Below are positions 11,958 to 21,368 of a stretch of DNA of 64,000 nt, one piece after another. The translations under genes were made by a program, and so were the position numbers. The DNA comes from Isoetes taiwanensis (lineage: Eukaryota; Streptophyta; Lycopodiopsida; Isoetales; Isoetaceae), in NCBI GenBank assembly GCA_021234155.1, contig JAJEKV010000054.1, positions 372,001 to 436,000 on the forward strand. The letters are read 5' to 3'. Below the pieces are notes generated by a model. It was not told the DNA's origin and ran no database searches. It saw only the letters and a program-made list of their open reading frames with translations. How positions within the stretch are numbered: position 1 is the stretch's first letter; each line of letters opens with the position of its first letter.

Positions 11958-11968
11958 AATGTAACTAG

Positions 11969-12155
11969 TTGAACTAGATTTGCATTTTATAAGAGACGTG
12001 GTAGGAAAAGGAATGGTCAAATTGCTATATGTAAATTTTGAAAACCAATTGGCAGATATCTCAACAAAGGCTCTTCCAGAGTACAGATTCAATTTACTCA
12101 AAGAAAGGATACAGTGTACTGCTTTTGACGTGAAGGGAAAAATGAAGAATATATA
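11969..12155 (+). pseudogene. Copia RNase H, C-terminal half
   Basis: It opens in frame with an HFIRD block, then contains VNFENQLADISTKALP (the conserved ADI-TK-LP signature of Copia polyprotein ends) and FNLLKERI. It ends at a TAG near 12153-12155. It is the downstream half of the domain at 7832-8042, separated from it by the Helitron. Polyprotein sequence upstream of the RNase H is not present in the window. Confidence 0.88.
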
Positions 12156-12174
12156 GTCATGCCAAAACAGTACA

Positions 12175-12697
12175 TGTGACTGGATCACATTTCATCAATA
12201 TGTCATATATATTGATTATTTAAAGGTCGAAAAGATATCTCTAACAAAGTTAGAGATAAGATCTATTATTATGCAAGAGCTTATAATAGATTCAAAGGTT
12301 AAAATTAGCATGAATATTATCGATCCAATAAGTTGGAGGCAAGAAGAATTTCAAACTCGAAGTTTCTTAGTTCGGCACAGAAGGAATGAGATCGGTCCGG
12401 CTCATCGGCCAGATCAATCACAATAAATCTAAGCAGGATGTTGTTTATGATTTTAACTGATGCATAGTTCGTTTGTGTAGACTACACAGATGGAGCTTAG
12501 GCTATCGAAGAATAATATAAATCCATTGCTACAGTAAATCGAGTAGTCACTTTTGAACAGTGTTTATTTACTGTATTATTTCAATGTTTCTCATAATAAT
12601 ATAACATGTGAAGGCTTGCATTGCTTAAAGAAGTGAAATTGCATCTAACTTGTTGTACTAGTGCATTTGGTTTAAATTGCCTAGTCAATTGTCTTCA
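12175..12697 (+). repeat. Probable Copia LTR (boundaries approximate)
   Basis: This ~500 bp non-coding interval lies between a Copia polyprotein stop (12155) and a tRNA-Met-like primer-binding site (12698). It ends in CA at 12696-12697; a TG start at about 12175 or 12203 is plausible. It contains a TATA-like AATATAAAT near 12513. No second LTR is visible in the window for pairwise comparison, so the call rests on position. It would serve as 3' LTR for the upstream body and 5' LTR for the downstream one. Confidence 0.5.
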
Positions 12698-12712
12698 TTG
12701 ATATCCGAGCAC
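12698..12712 (+). other. Copia primer-binding site (tRNA-iMet type, degenerate)
   Basis: TTGATATCCGAGCAC resembles the plant Copia primer-binding site TGGTATCAGAGC with three changes. It lies immediately after the putative LTR end and 9 bases before the gag start codon at 12721. Confidence 0.6.
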
Positions 12713-12720
12713 AGATTGCC

Positions 12721-14328
12721 ATGTCTACCCGGTTTGAAGCAAATCTTTTAAATGCCATAGAAGTTTTTAAGGGTGAAGGAAGTTTTCAAGTTTGGAAACA
12801 AAGCATCAGGAAGGTTCTTGAATTTGAAAATTTGTGGTACCTAATAGATGAGAATGTTGTTAGAAGTACCAGTTCAAATGTAAATGCAGGGATTGCTAAT
12901 GCAGGGGGAACTAGTGCAAGTTCCACTTCTGAAGGTTCGACTGCTGGTGGAGGATCTGTTAATGCCACATTAAGTTTAGAAGTAGTTGATGAAAGCTTGA
13001 ACATTATGGAAGCTCAAGCTATTATTTCATGCAAGGTTGGTATAGTGATTAAGCTGAAACTAAGAGGCCTGTCACCAAGGGATATGTGGTAGTACATGAT
13101 AAAGAATTATGAGGCAAAATCATCCTCTCAGATAGATGTTCTGGAGAAATAATTGAAAAGACTTAAGTCATATGATAAAGATGGTCTCACTGAATTTCTT
13201 GACATTAGGAATAGAGATCATGAAAGGGCCTTCTAAGAACTGCTGACTAAGTTATATGAACTACCAATCAGAAAATGGATCTGGTAATTCAGTCAGCAAA
13301 ACAGTTATAACTAACTCACTGGATCACATTTTCTAGCATAAGTGTTAATAGAAAAGTCTAAATGAGCTTTTGTTTGGTGCAATAGATAGATCTCATTGAG
13401 ATCTTTCCAACCTTGGGTGGTTTGCATATCTTTTAGCCCCATAGGATAGTAAAAAATGGCAAAAACCATATTTTTTTGGAGTTTTGACAATCATAAGTGG
13501 TTAAAATATGTGCACCTAAGGTTTGAAAGATCTCAACGAGATCTATCTATTGCACTAAATGAGAGATCATTTGGACTTTTCTATCAACAGTTATGCTAGA
13601 AAATGTGATCCAATGAGTTAGTTATAACAGTTTTGCTGAATGGACCCGTTAGGCTCTGATTTCTGATTGGTAGTTCATTTATCTTCATTTGACTTAATTG
13701 GCATGTTTTGAAGGCCCTTTTTAATCTAAAAAAACCCTAATGGAATTTTGACTCGATAGTTGCCGATCTTGAAGGGGCAGAGAATGTTCTGACTGAAGAA
13801 TATCTGATACTAGCTATTGCTAGATCAGTATCATATGATTCTCACTTGGCTACTTTATTAAGGAATGTAGCTAGAACGAAGGAGGATGCAATCAGAATGA
13901 TAAGAACAGAATTGGAGTAAAGGGTTATTGGTGCTGACGATCAGACAACAGAAGTACTGTACACAGAGAAATAGAAAGGAAAAAAGGGAGTACTTCGAAC
14001 AAAGGGAAAATTGGACCATGTTAACATTGTGACAGGTATGGCCATTTCAAAGTGGTTGCCCTAAGCTAGGAAGAGAGAACATTTGCTATAATTGTGACGA
14101 CAAGGGACACTTGGCAGGAAATTGCCCAAGTCCAAAAGGGAGTTCTGCTAAAGGCAGGGGGAGAGGAAAAGGAGCAAGTAACCATGGTGGTTGCTTTGAC
14201 AAAGGCAGGGGTACTGGCAGAGGAAAACCAGAAATAAACCTTACACAAGAAACATGTAATGATGAAGAAGAACCAAATGAAGACGAAGAGGTATGTAAAT
14301 CTCTAAGAAAAGTGACTCAAAAATCTTG
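12721..14328 (+). pseudogene. Copia gag with zinc knuckles, pseudogene
   Basis: The ATG at 12721 starts a gag N-terminus of the type in which a membrane- or RNA-binding region precedes the UBN2-like core (FKGEGSFQVWKQSIRKVL). The frame is stopped by TAG near 13090 and TAA near 13150 and 13234. A fold-back interrupts it at 13222-13725. It resumes at about 13740 (VADLEGAENVLTEEY) and ends with two CCHC-type knuckles: a damaged one near 14020-14060 and an intact C-Y-N-C-DDKGHLAG-N-C at 14086-14127, followed by a Gly/Arg/Lys-rich tail. Several stops replace what should be Gln codons. Non-functional. Confidence 0.85.
13222..13725. repeat. Fold-back inverted repeat inside gag
   Basis: The arms at about 13222-13430 and 13515-13725 are imperfect reverse complements (e.g. 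GAACTACCAATCAGAAA at 13258 and its complement ending at 13676), with a loop of about 85 bp. The outer part of each arm contains gag-like sequence (AAGGGCCTTC), so the structure may be an inverted duplication of gag plus inserted DNA rather than a classical MITE. No clear target duplication is visible. Confidence 0.8.
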
Positions 14329-14800
14329 ATTACAGATTCAGAAGCTGAGAGGACAGTGACATGTACTTCCAAACTTAAAGACTGCAAGGGAAGTGGAGGT
14401 GGACATGTTCAACTAGGAAATGGACATTGTCAAAAGATTGAAGATAGTGGCATGCTCGAGCTCTTTGATCTGCAAGGGAAAACGATTAAATTAAAAGATG
14501 TTCTTTGTGTTCCAGGACTTGTTAGAAATTTAATCTCAGTATCTCAACTGGTAGATCTAGGTTATAAAGTTTGTCTTTGAAAGACTGCAATGTAAAGTTC
14601 TTATGAATAATGAAATCAAGTTTCTTGGAAAACGTGTTGGAAACCTCTTTGGTTTGAGTGCAGATCACTATTTACCAAGTATAAATTTAGTTGCATATCC
14701 ATCTATTAAAACATGGCATGAAAGGTTATGCCATGTAAATTCCAAGATTGTAAAACTATTGAATAAACAAGGCTTGATCCATGCACAGGAAAATGACAAT
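14329..14800 (+). pseudogene. Copia protease and pre-integrase segment, pseudogene
   Basis: The protease region starts with a degraded active site (DSEAE in place of DSGA) followed by CTSKLKD, LGNGHCQKIE, KDVLCVPGLVRNLISVSQL and GYKV, the usual aspartic protease order. A frameshift near 14570 leads to KFLGKRVGNLFGLS and the GAG_pre-integrase signature TWHERLCHVN near 14713. The CxxC part of the integrase zinc finger is missing because a composite insertion starts at 14806. Confidence 0.85.
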
Positions 14801-14805
14801 GAAGA

Positions 14806-15246
14806 CCAACACATAATTACCATTACAATATTAACATAAACCATTGCATTTAACACATTAAAATTAAAATCCCCCTTAAACCCCCTTTGGTTTGGGTGCA
14901 TATTCACACGGGGGGTGACGTAGGGCAGCGAGAGCCCTTATAATTATATTTTGTACGTACAAAATCAACACCATATGGTATTTCGGTTCAAATCTTATAG
15001 TATCTTGCAAAACTTGTTATACAGTATAGCAAATTTTGTACTTGCATACCCCACAAACGAGGAACTTTACGTACGGTGTAGATTAAGGAATAAGGGATGA
15101 TTATGCCCATCCAACAGCTCTCGTTGCCCGGAGTCACCCCCCGTGTGAATATGCACCCAAACCAAAGGGGGTTTAAGGGGGATTTTAATTTTAATGTGTT
15201 AAATGCAATGGTTTATGTTAATATTGTAATGGTAATTATGTGTTGG
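14806..15246. repeat. Large palindrome with MITE core
   Basis: The ~130 bp arms (14806-14937 and 15116-15246) are near-perfect reverse complements. The ~180 bp core between them starts GGGCAGCGAGAGC and ends in the complement of a related string. The core and one arm recur at 21369-21735, where only one side is present. This element lies exactly at the Copia insertion edge. Confidence 0.85.
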
Positions 15247-15294
15247 TTGTTATACTAAAAAAAGTTTTGTGCCCTTCGGGCCCTAAAAAAAGCA

Positions 15295-15478
15295 AACATA
15301 CGTAAAAACATGTAAAACATGCAAAACATGTAGCAATATGTGATACGTAATATCTAGCGTTATAAGAAATAAAAAGAAAAACTAATATGAAACCTGGAAC
15401 CATAATATTATAGCATAATGTAATTTAATTACATACGCTTTAAAAGCATATTATTTGAAAAATTTTTAATTTTAAGTC
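15295..15478. other. AT-rich flank of LINE fragment
   Basis: No gene is seen. Comparison with the related repeat at 21690-21760 shows that sequence from about 15295 to 16520 is an extra insertion, of which this is the left edge. Confidence 0.5.
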
Positions 15479-16310
15479 TTTTTTTTTTTTTTTTTTTTTT
15501 GAAGAATATAGGAATATATTAAACCACTAGAATGTGATCAAGTACAATGATAAGTGTGGTGCTAAGAAATGAAGTGCCCATCATGATTCACAATCTGTAA
15601 GAATGTCGACCAAATTTCCCGCTTAATTGTGCCAGACAAGCTTGAGACTTGGTAAGCCTGCCACAACTTATGCCTCAAGATCGGAACCAACCGAAAAGGG
15701 CTAAGCACTGCATTCTGAAAGACCTTCGCTCTCCGTCTTTTTCAAATCAACCACAGAAGCCAAGCTCTGCATAAATGGAACGCCTGCTGCTTGGCCACTG
15801 ACCAACTGCTAGGAAAGACTCCCATGAGAAGCTTCTGACTGCACAGTGAAGACCCAAAGAGGGCTCTCACCCAGGACCAAGCTGTCCCTACCTCGTGCAT
15901 AGGACAAAGCAAAGGCTCAATGGTCTCTCGGCCTCCCACATAGAGGGGCATGTTTCCGCTACACCGAGGCTTGAAACACCGGTACTTTCGGACATTCACC
16001 CCGAGGCTACGATTGCAAGATCTGCCATAAAAGGGTACGGATTTTAGGAGGAGGCAATGTATTCCATGCCCACTTCCATATGGCGGGCCACTTACTCCCT
16101 GGAAGCTTAAGTGACCACTTATCCGAAGGCGGCAATGTGTCCTGAAGCGCTAGAAGCCCATAAGCCGATGCTACAAACTGAGATGCATCAAGTCCACTAT
16201 GCGACTTCCAAACGCGATTGACTTGAGAAGACAACTGCAATGGAATAGCATTCGCAATTCTGGCCCAAGTCCGAATGTCCCAGCGCCGAAGGCCAGACAG
16301 CAAAAGTATT
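15479..16310 (-). mobile_element. 5'-truncated LINE, 3' fragment with poly(A) tail
   Basis: On the minus strand two reading frames (16303-16007 and 15999-15742) give a zf-RVT-type C-terminus: WSLKLPGSKWPAIWKWAW.NTLPPPKIRTLLW, then a Cys-rich stretch with ETIEPLLCP. A T-run of about 22 at 15480-15501 is the reversed poly(A) tail. The reverse transcriptase and endonuclease are absent, as expected of 5' truncation. It differs from the LINE at 59812-62640. Confidence 0.75.
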
Positions 16311-16520
16311 ATAGCAATTTTGAAGCACTCAAAATGGATAGCGGCTCAAGATACGATACATATCTTGGTTGATTTGCCTATCAAACAGTCTGCAGATGGC
16401 AGTTAGCCTATTTATTTGTGCACGTAATTGCCTCCGCTGATCTATGTCCAAATGAACGTGTGCATCAAGTATGAAGTTCTCAATTGAGTGATGTTGAGCA
16501 TGGGCCTCGTCTGTTTCGTG

Positions 16521-17100
16521 CCATTCGTCTCATTGTGATATCTGGAACTAATATCTACCATTAAAAAAACGACACAATTGTTAATAACTAGTAATTTTAA
16601 AAATAATATGAGGAACACAAGGTTGTAATACTAATATCTAGCATTATGTAGTAGATGTTATGATGTTTGAGGGATGGGCATTAGATATTAAAAGGAAGGG
16701 CGATGGTATATACTAGATATTGAGAGGAAGGCTTACATTTTTTTTTTTTCCAAGGTTAAAAGGATGTGCACGACATATCAAGAGGAAGGGCGACATTTGA
16801 AATTTAGAAGTAAAATAGATAAGAATACAATGGTTTTTTTGACATTTTGGATTTAGGGCAGGTTAGAGTTTCAGCATTCGACTATGGCAGATTTAGGGCA
16901 GGTTAGGGTTTCAGCATTCGACTATGGCAGTGTGCATGCTGAAACATGCTTCTGAGGGCCGGATTTTACTGTGGTGTTGCCAGATGAGGGGGTAAAGAGC
17001 GTCCTACAACAGATCCAAACTGCTGGATCGTTTTTTGAAGCCCAAATCTGCGGATTGAAGCGTGAATGCTGCTTGAAACTGCCGGATTGAAGACACTGTG
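16521..17100. repeat. Dispersed repeat, copy A
   Basis: Blocks match 21740-22220 in order: TCGTCTCATTGT, an AACTAATAT block, AATTGTTAATAA, ACTAGTAATTTTAA, a GGGTTTCAGCATTCGACTATGGCAG-type unit present twice here (16870-16930), and CAGATCCAAACTG-TGGATCG. No coding region was recognised. Antisense open frames here are not supported by anything else. Confidence 0.65.
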
Positions 17101-17187
17101 TGGTAATCGGCTGTGTGGCAGCGAGAATGTGATGGTTTGTGGTTTCGAATCCTTGGAAGCAAGACCAAAAACAGAATAACATCGGAT

Positions 17188-17710
17188 TTTCTTGGATATC
17201 TGTGAAACAGAATGGAGTCTGGATTTTCTTATGAATGATAGGACTGCATTACACAATATTGAACAGAGAAATCCAGATAAATGGTTGAAGCTTTGCAAAC
17301 CTGATATGAGAATGCTAGATATTGAAGGGTTATGTTCAGAAAGGAAGACTAGGAGATGCAATGCAGATACTTTATGCCATGCAGATTCCAAAATATTCTG
17401 ACACTGCACCAAACGAACTGACATTCACGACTGCTCTTAGGAGATGCAATGCAGATACTTTATGCCATGCAGAACCCAAAATATTCTGACACTGCACCAA
17501 ACGAACTGACATTCACGACTGCAATCAGAGCTTGCATAGCAATGGGCTGACATGGGCCTTATGACGGATTTCCTTATGAATATCTAGCAAGATCAAATAA
17601 GATTAAAACAGATGAATGAAGGACGGTTTTTCTTGGATATCTGTGAAACAGAATGAAGAACGGAATTCCTTATGAATATCTAGCAAGATCAAATAAGATT
17701 TTAACAAAAA
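17188..17710. repeat. Short direct repeats around PPR fragment
   Basis: TTCTTGGATATCTGTGAAAC occurs at about 17190 and 17630. CTTATGAATATCTAGCAAGA occurs at about 17570 and 17671. A ~88 bp unit is duplicated at about 17352-17430 and 17440-17523. The pattern suggests stepwise local duplication in this interval. Confidence 0.75.
17311..17557 (+). pseudogene. Captured PPR gene fragment with internal tandem duplication
   Basis: One frame reads ILKGYVQKGRLGDAMQIL, then NELTFTTA, then a second GDAMQILYAMQ and NELTFTTAIRACIAMG, ending in TGA. YVQKGRL-DAMQIL-M and PNELTF-AIRACI--G are the helix signatures of plant PPR motifs. The ~88 bp duplication repeats most of one motif. No start or complete domain is present. 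It is unrelated in detail to the PPR gene at 56271. Confidence 0.6.
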
Positions 17711-18035
17711 ACATTGTTAGCAAACAATTTAGAAAAATCTTGCATACCACAACTGTTGAATGAATTGTTCAACAGACGGATCGGAATACCTCCACAAGAA
17801 CTTCTGAGAGAAGAGAACATTTCTGGTTTCATGCATGCATATGAATAAGGAGGTCAAAACAAGAACCGTTAGATTGTTGAAGCTAAAAAAGATCGACGCT
17901 CCAAAAAAGCCGCACTCTAGAAATACTATTTAGTATGGCCCAATGAATACAGCACTGAAATCATAGGAAAACCATGCCAAAAAGCGTACAAAATCACAAA
18001 CAAAACCCCCTGTTATAATGCTAGATATTAGGTAA
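17711..18035. other. Non-coding end of composite insertion
   Basis: No gene is seen. The last ~80 bp (AAAAGCGTACAAAATCACAA...CCCCCTGTTATAATGCTAGATATT) matches the end of a repeat at about 52115-52165, so it is probably the terminus of a transposable element. Confidence 0.5.
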
Positions 18036-18776
18036 ACATAGCAGGCTTCCTTTTAAAAAATCTTGGAAAAGGGCAAAAGGACTATTGGGTCTTGTACACA
18101 CAGATTTGTATGGACCTTTAAATGTGACCAGTATGACTGGTATAAAGTACTTTATGATATTTATAGATGAACAAAGGTATAATATTTAAGATCAAAAGAT
18201 CTGGCTTTTGAAGCTTTTAAGCAATATTTAAGTGAGGTTGAACTGGAAACAGGCAGAAAGGTCAGATGCTTACACTCTGATAGAGGTGGAGAATACCTAT
18301 CAAACGAATTCAAGGCTTATTGTAGAAGCAAAGGCATCAAAAGACAGTTAACCTATAGATTCTCACCTCAGCAGAATGGCATTGTAGAAAGGAAGAATCA
18401 TACTATTTTAAATGCAGTGAGAAGTATGTTGAAGTATACAGAATTACCTAATTTTCTTTGGGATGAAGCAGTCAGAACTTCGTTTTATGTACAAAATCTT
18501 TTATCTTCTAGCAGTATAAATGGTGCACTGCCTGAGATGCTTTGGAATGGCAAACCTCCAAATTATGACAAATTAAAAGCTTATGGTTTCTTAGCTTTTG
18601 CACATGTACCTGAAGAATTGAGGAGGAAACTTGATGACAAGGCATATATCTCCTACCTAGTTGGATATGATGATCTATCTAAAGCCTATAGGCTCTATGA
18701 TCCAAGGAACATGAGGATAATAATAAGTAAGGATGTTTTGATGAAACACAATACTATAAATCAATTCCAAAGGTAA
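18036..18776 (+). pseudogene. Copia integrase, pseudogene
   Basis: The core domain shows all three catalytic acids in context: HTDLYGP near 18100, HSDRGGEY near 18277 and QQNGIVERKN near 18375. These are followed by NHTILNAVRSML, LPNFLWDEAV and the PxExxWxGKPP and GYxxxSKAYRLYDP blocks of the Copia C-terminal integrase. A frameshift lies near 18175 between the first and second acid. The HHCC zinc finger was lost to the insertion at 14806. Non-functional. Confidence 0.88.
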
Positions 18777-19110
18777 ATCTGCATGACGAGAAAATAGAAG
18801 ATAAAAGACAAGTACAGGTTGATACACCAAAAGGGGAACAACATGAACCAAGAATTCAATTTGATATAGATGACATAGAAGATGAATGTGAAATAACTAA
18901 TGCTATTGCAATTCCTAAATATGTGTAGGCTCAACCAGGAGCTCTCAACAAGACAAAGCACTGGCTAAGCAAAGAAAAAGGAGAACTGAAGTCGAAAAAT
19001 TACAAGAAAATGCTGGAGAACAACAAGAATTACTTGGGCGAGATATACATGGTAGAAGCAAAAGATTAGCAGAGAAAAGAGGTGAGTTACATGACTTATT
19101 TGAAGTTCTG
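18777..19110 (+). pseudogene. Copia integrase-RT linker, pseudogene
   Basis: This is low-complexity, charged sequence between integrase and reverse transcriptase, as usual for Copia. It is broken by stop codons (e.g. TAG near 18926) and frameshifts. No domain is present. Confidence 0.6.
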
Positions 19111-19850
19111 ATGCGATCTGATTTTAGTGTGCCTAAGAACTATTCGGAGGCAGTAAATGCAACAGATAAAGATAAGTGGATCAAAGCCATGGAAGATGAA
19201 ATGGCATCTTTTAGAAGAACTGAGACATATGAGCTTACAGACATGCCAAATAATAGAAATATAGTTGGCTGTAAATGGCTTTATAAAATAAAAACAGGTG
19301 CAGATGATATTACACCTAAATATAAGGCTCGACTTGTGGCTCAAGGTTTCTCACAAAGGAAAGGGCAAGACTATGAGGAGACTTTCTCACCTCTAGTTAA
19401 AATGAATAGCATTAGGATGCTTTTATCTATTGCAAATGCATGTAATCTAGAGATACATCAAATGGATGTGAATACAACATTTTTAAATGCAAGGCTTGAG
19501 GAAGAAATGTATTTGAGACAGGCACCCGGATTTGAAGAAGGTGATAATAAAGTCTGGAGACTAAACAGGGCTGTCTATGATCTCAAACAATCACCAACGG
19601 AGTGGTATAAATGCATGGACAGTTATCTCAGAGAACAAGGCTTCAGCAAATTAAAAAATGATGGCAACCTATATAAATTTCAAGCAGAAGATGATTGGTG
19701 TATTATAGCGCTCTATGTTGATGACAACGTCATGATTTCAAAAGAATTAAAGGTTCTGAAGAAATGCAAACAAATCCAAAACCAAAGATTTCAAATGACT
19801 GATCTTAGGGAATTAACCAAGTTTTTAGGAGTTGAAGTGCAAAGGGACAG
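19111..19850 (+). pseudogene. Copia reverse transcriptase (RVT_2), 3'-truncated
   Basis: The open frame of about 250 codons carries the RVT_2 blocks in order: WIKAMEDEM, GCKWLYKIK, YKARLVAQGFSQ, ETFSPLVKM, HQMDVNTTFLNA, VWRLNRAVYDLKQSP, the catalytic YVDD near 19720, and TKFLGVEV. Sequence homology ends abruptly at about 19850, so RNase H and the 3' LTR are absent. This frame is itself uninterrupted, but the element cannot be active. Confidence 0.9.
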
Positions 19851-20030
19851 CGGAAGCAGCCTTAAATAAACTTTTTGATTCTTCCTTAAACTTTTTTATT
19901 CTTCCTTTTTTATTTCGGAAACATTAGATAGACATGGAACTTTTTTATTCTAGATCTTTTGGCCGATTTGGGCTTCCCAGGAGCGAGGCATTTATTTTCT
20001 CCTGATTTCCTGCTTCAGAAAAGGCGCAGC

Positions 20031-20095
20031 TTATAAATCAGGCGCAGCTTTCCTCGCTATCATGGATCCTTTTCAGCGGCAGCTGCGAAGGAAAG
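20031..20095 (+). promoter_or_regulatory. Candidate TATA box and short first coding exon
   Basis: TTATAAAT at 20031-20038 lies 24 bp before ATG at 20062. This is followed by 11 codons (MDPFQRQLRRK) and a splice-donor-like G|GTAAAT at 20096. It looks like a gene 5' end. No convincing next exon was found within the following kilobase, so it may be a captured or orphan promoter fragment. Confidence 0.3.
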
Positions 20096-20899
20096 GTAAA
20101 TATGACAAAGCTTCTTTTTGCCATAGCCGTGGACGACAAATACAGATTTTCAATCGGAAATACAGAAAGCCTAAATTCTGGTCTTGTAGATTTATTCCGA
20201 TATAATTTTTATCAAAAAACTCTAAATGCAGGCCTTGTGGCACTGCAAAATATATGCACAAATTCTCCAGACAGATTAAAGGCAAATGGTGGACAAATTT
20301 TTGACATAAATGCTCCTAACCTTGGAACATACTCGCCATTCTTTGGGTGATATTCCCCACTTACATCCAAATTTTGATCATCATTTCAGTTATTTGTTAT
20401 TGACTTGAATGTTCCTGATGTTGGATAATTGAGGCCTGTCCATTGCTGAATCTTTACATTTATAACATGCCATTCTTTAGGTCATGTTTAGGTACCTTCC
20501 TAATCATTCAAATTTTGATTATCATTTCAAAGGTTTTCCTCATTTTTTTTTACATGAATGCATTGTTATGCATAACCTCTTTGAGATACCTTAGAATGCA
20601 AGTTATTGGTTATGGTAATGGTGGACAAACTTCTCTACTTTGTATAGTTCTCAACGTGTCTCCATGATAAATCAACCAACTTCTAAACTATCGTAAAACT
20701 ATAACTAACTTTAGATAGTTCTCAACATGTGTTCTTCATTCTCATTTTCATTCTCATGCGCACAACAATTTACATTGAAAAAAATTGAGATGTACTTTGT
20801 AAGTATAGAAATTGATTGCCCACAATTTATAACTTTAAACGCTGCCTTGACTGGATCATGATCTTCGTCAATATTCTCAAAAGCATAATCACTTACATT
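20096..20899. other. No gene recognised
   Basis: AT-rich sequence with short open frames lacking family signatures. ATTCTTTAGGT/ATTCTTTGGGT-type strings recur near 20337 and 20471, suggesting internal duplication. No structure beyond that. Confidence 0.4.
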
Positions 20900-21035
20900 T
20901 CATCTGAATCATACGGAGTTGAATCCATTGAAAGCACTTCTTCCTCATGCTCTTCCAAGTTGAACTCTAGCTCCATCAAACGATTGATAACAAGCTATAA
21001 CTTTGCATGAACAAAGGATGCTCAAGGAGCTCTGA
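20900..21035 (-). pseudogene. Possible protein kinase C-terminal fragment
   Basis: On the minus strand, after a CTTCAG acceptor-like site near 21036, the translation begins ELLEHPLFMQSYSLL, like the end of a kinase domain (LLxHPF). After a one-base shift it continues as an acidic tail, LMELEFNLEEHEEEVLSM, ending in a TAA. The fragment is short and the family call rests on one motif. Confidence 0.35.
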
Positions 21036-21107
21036 AGATGGAGAAAACAAACAAATTCAAGTATTTGTAAGACAAATGTGCGCTCACAAAGGTTCCCCTT
21101 CAAATTC

Positions 21108-21329
21108 AAAATGTTGGCGTGCTCCTTACGCTAAGAGAACACCATTTAATGCATGTCATCATACAATCTTGCATATGTGTCACAAGATCTTACACACGTG
21201 CCTAGACTCCTTGATTTTATTTTACAAAATGGAAACCTTATAGGGTTTCCTATCCAAATTAAAACTACATATAGTTTCTAGAATCCTAAATTAGGTTTCT
21301 TTTTAGCGTGAAGAGCACGCCAACGTTTG
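21108..21329. mobile_element. MITE with ~25 bp inverted termini
   Basis: The left end (ATGTTGGCGTGCTCCTTACG, extending to CTAA) and the right end (TTAGCGTGAAGAGCACGCCA, extending to ACG) are inverted repeats with two mismatches. The interior is non-coding. A left-end relative with long internal similarity (CACAAGATCTTACACACGTG, CCTAGACTC) lies at 52170-52395. Confidence 0.75.
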
Positions 21330-21368
21330 AAACCGCATTAGGTTTCCAAAGAAACTAAAACTATATTA

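Larger units (their letters stand above)
8043..11968 (+). mobile_element. Non-autonomous Helitron, 3926 bp
   Basis: The 5' end is TC (TCAATATTG) preceded by A. The 3' end is CTAG at 11965-11968 followed by T. Eleven bases separate CTAG from the perfect stem-loop GCCCGGC-AAC-GCCGGGC at 11941-11957. These are the classic Helitron ends, with insertion between A and T and no target duplication. Deleting the interval restores a continuous Copia RNase H frame, which fixes both ends to the base. I see no Rep/helicase protein, so it is non-autonomous. It carries intron-bordered exon-like pieces (9704-10890) that look captured from a host gene. The tandem duplication ends inside it at 11254; 11255-11940 is unique and AT-rich with no gene. 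Confidence 0.85.
14806..18035. mobile_element. Composite insertion splitting Copia protease and integrase
   Basis: Copia coding stops at about 14805 and resumes at about 18036 (LPFKKSWKRAKG...). The 3.2 kb between contains a large palindrome (14806-15246), a CCCTTCGGG hairpin, a LINE 3' fragment (15479-16310), a dispersed repeat (16521-17100), a PPR gene fragment (17311-17557) and a tail ending CCCCCTGTTATAATGCTAG. That tail has a relative at about 52100-52160. The parent element cannot be classified from its ends. Confidence 0.6.

Noticed and set aside
8043-11968. Autonomous Helitron
   Set aside because: No Rep or helicase motifs were found in any frame.
14060-14250. Antisense open frame opposite the gag zinc knuckle
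   Set aside because: It is a shadow of the Gly/Arg/Lys-rich gag tail, which has clear CCHC evidence on the plus strand.
16922-17424. Minus-strand frames up to 152 codons
   Set aside because: They lie opposite a dispersed repeat and the PPR fragment. No motif, and the repeat copy at 21990-22220 does not conserve the frame.
18036-19850. Same Copia element as the RNase H at 7832-12155
   Set aside because: Possible, but the RNase H lies upstream of gag and the RT ends before its own RNase H. No overlapping sequence is available to prove identity.
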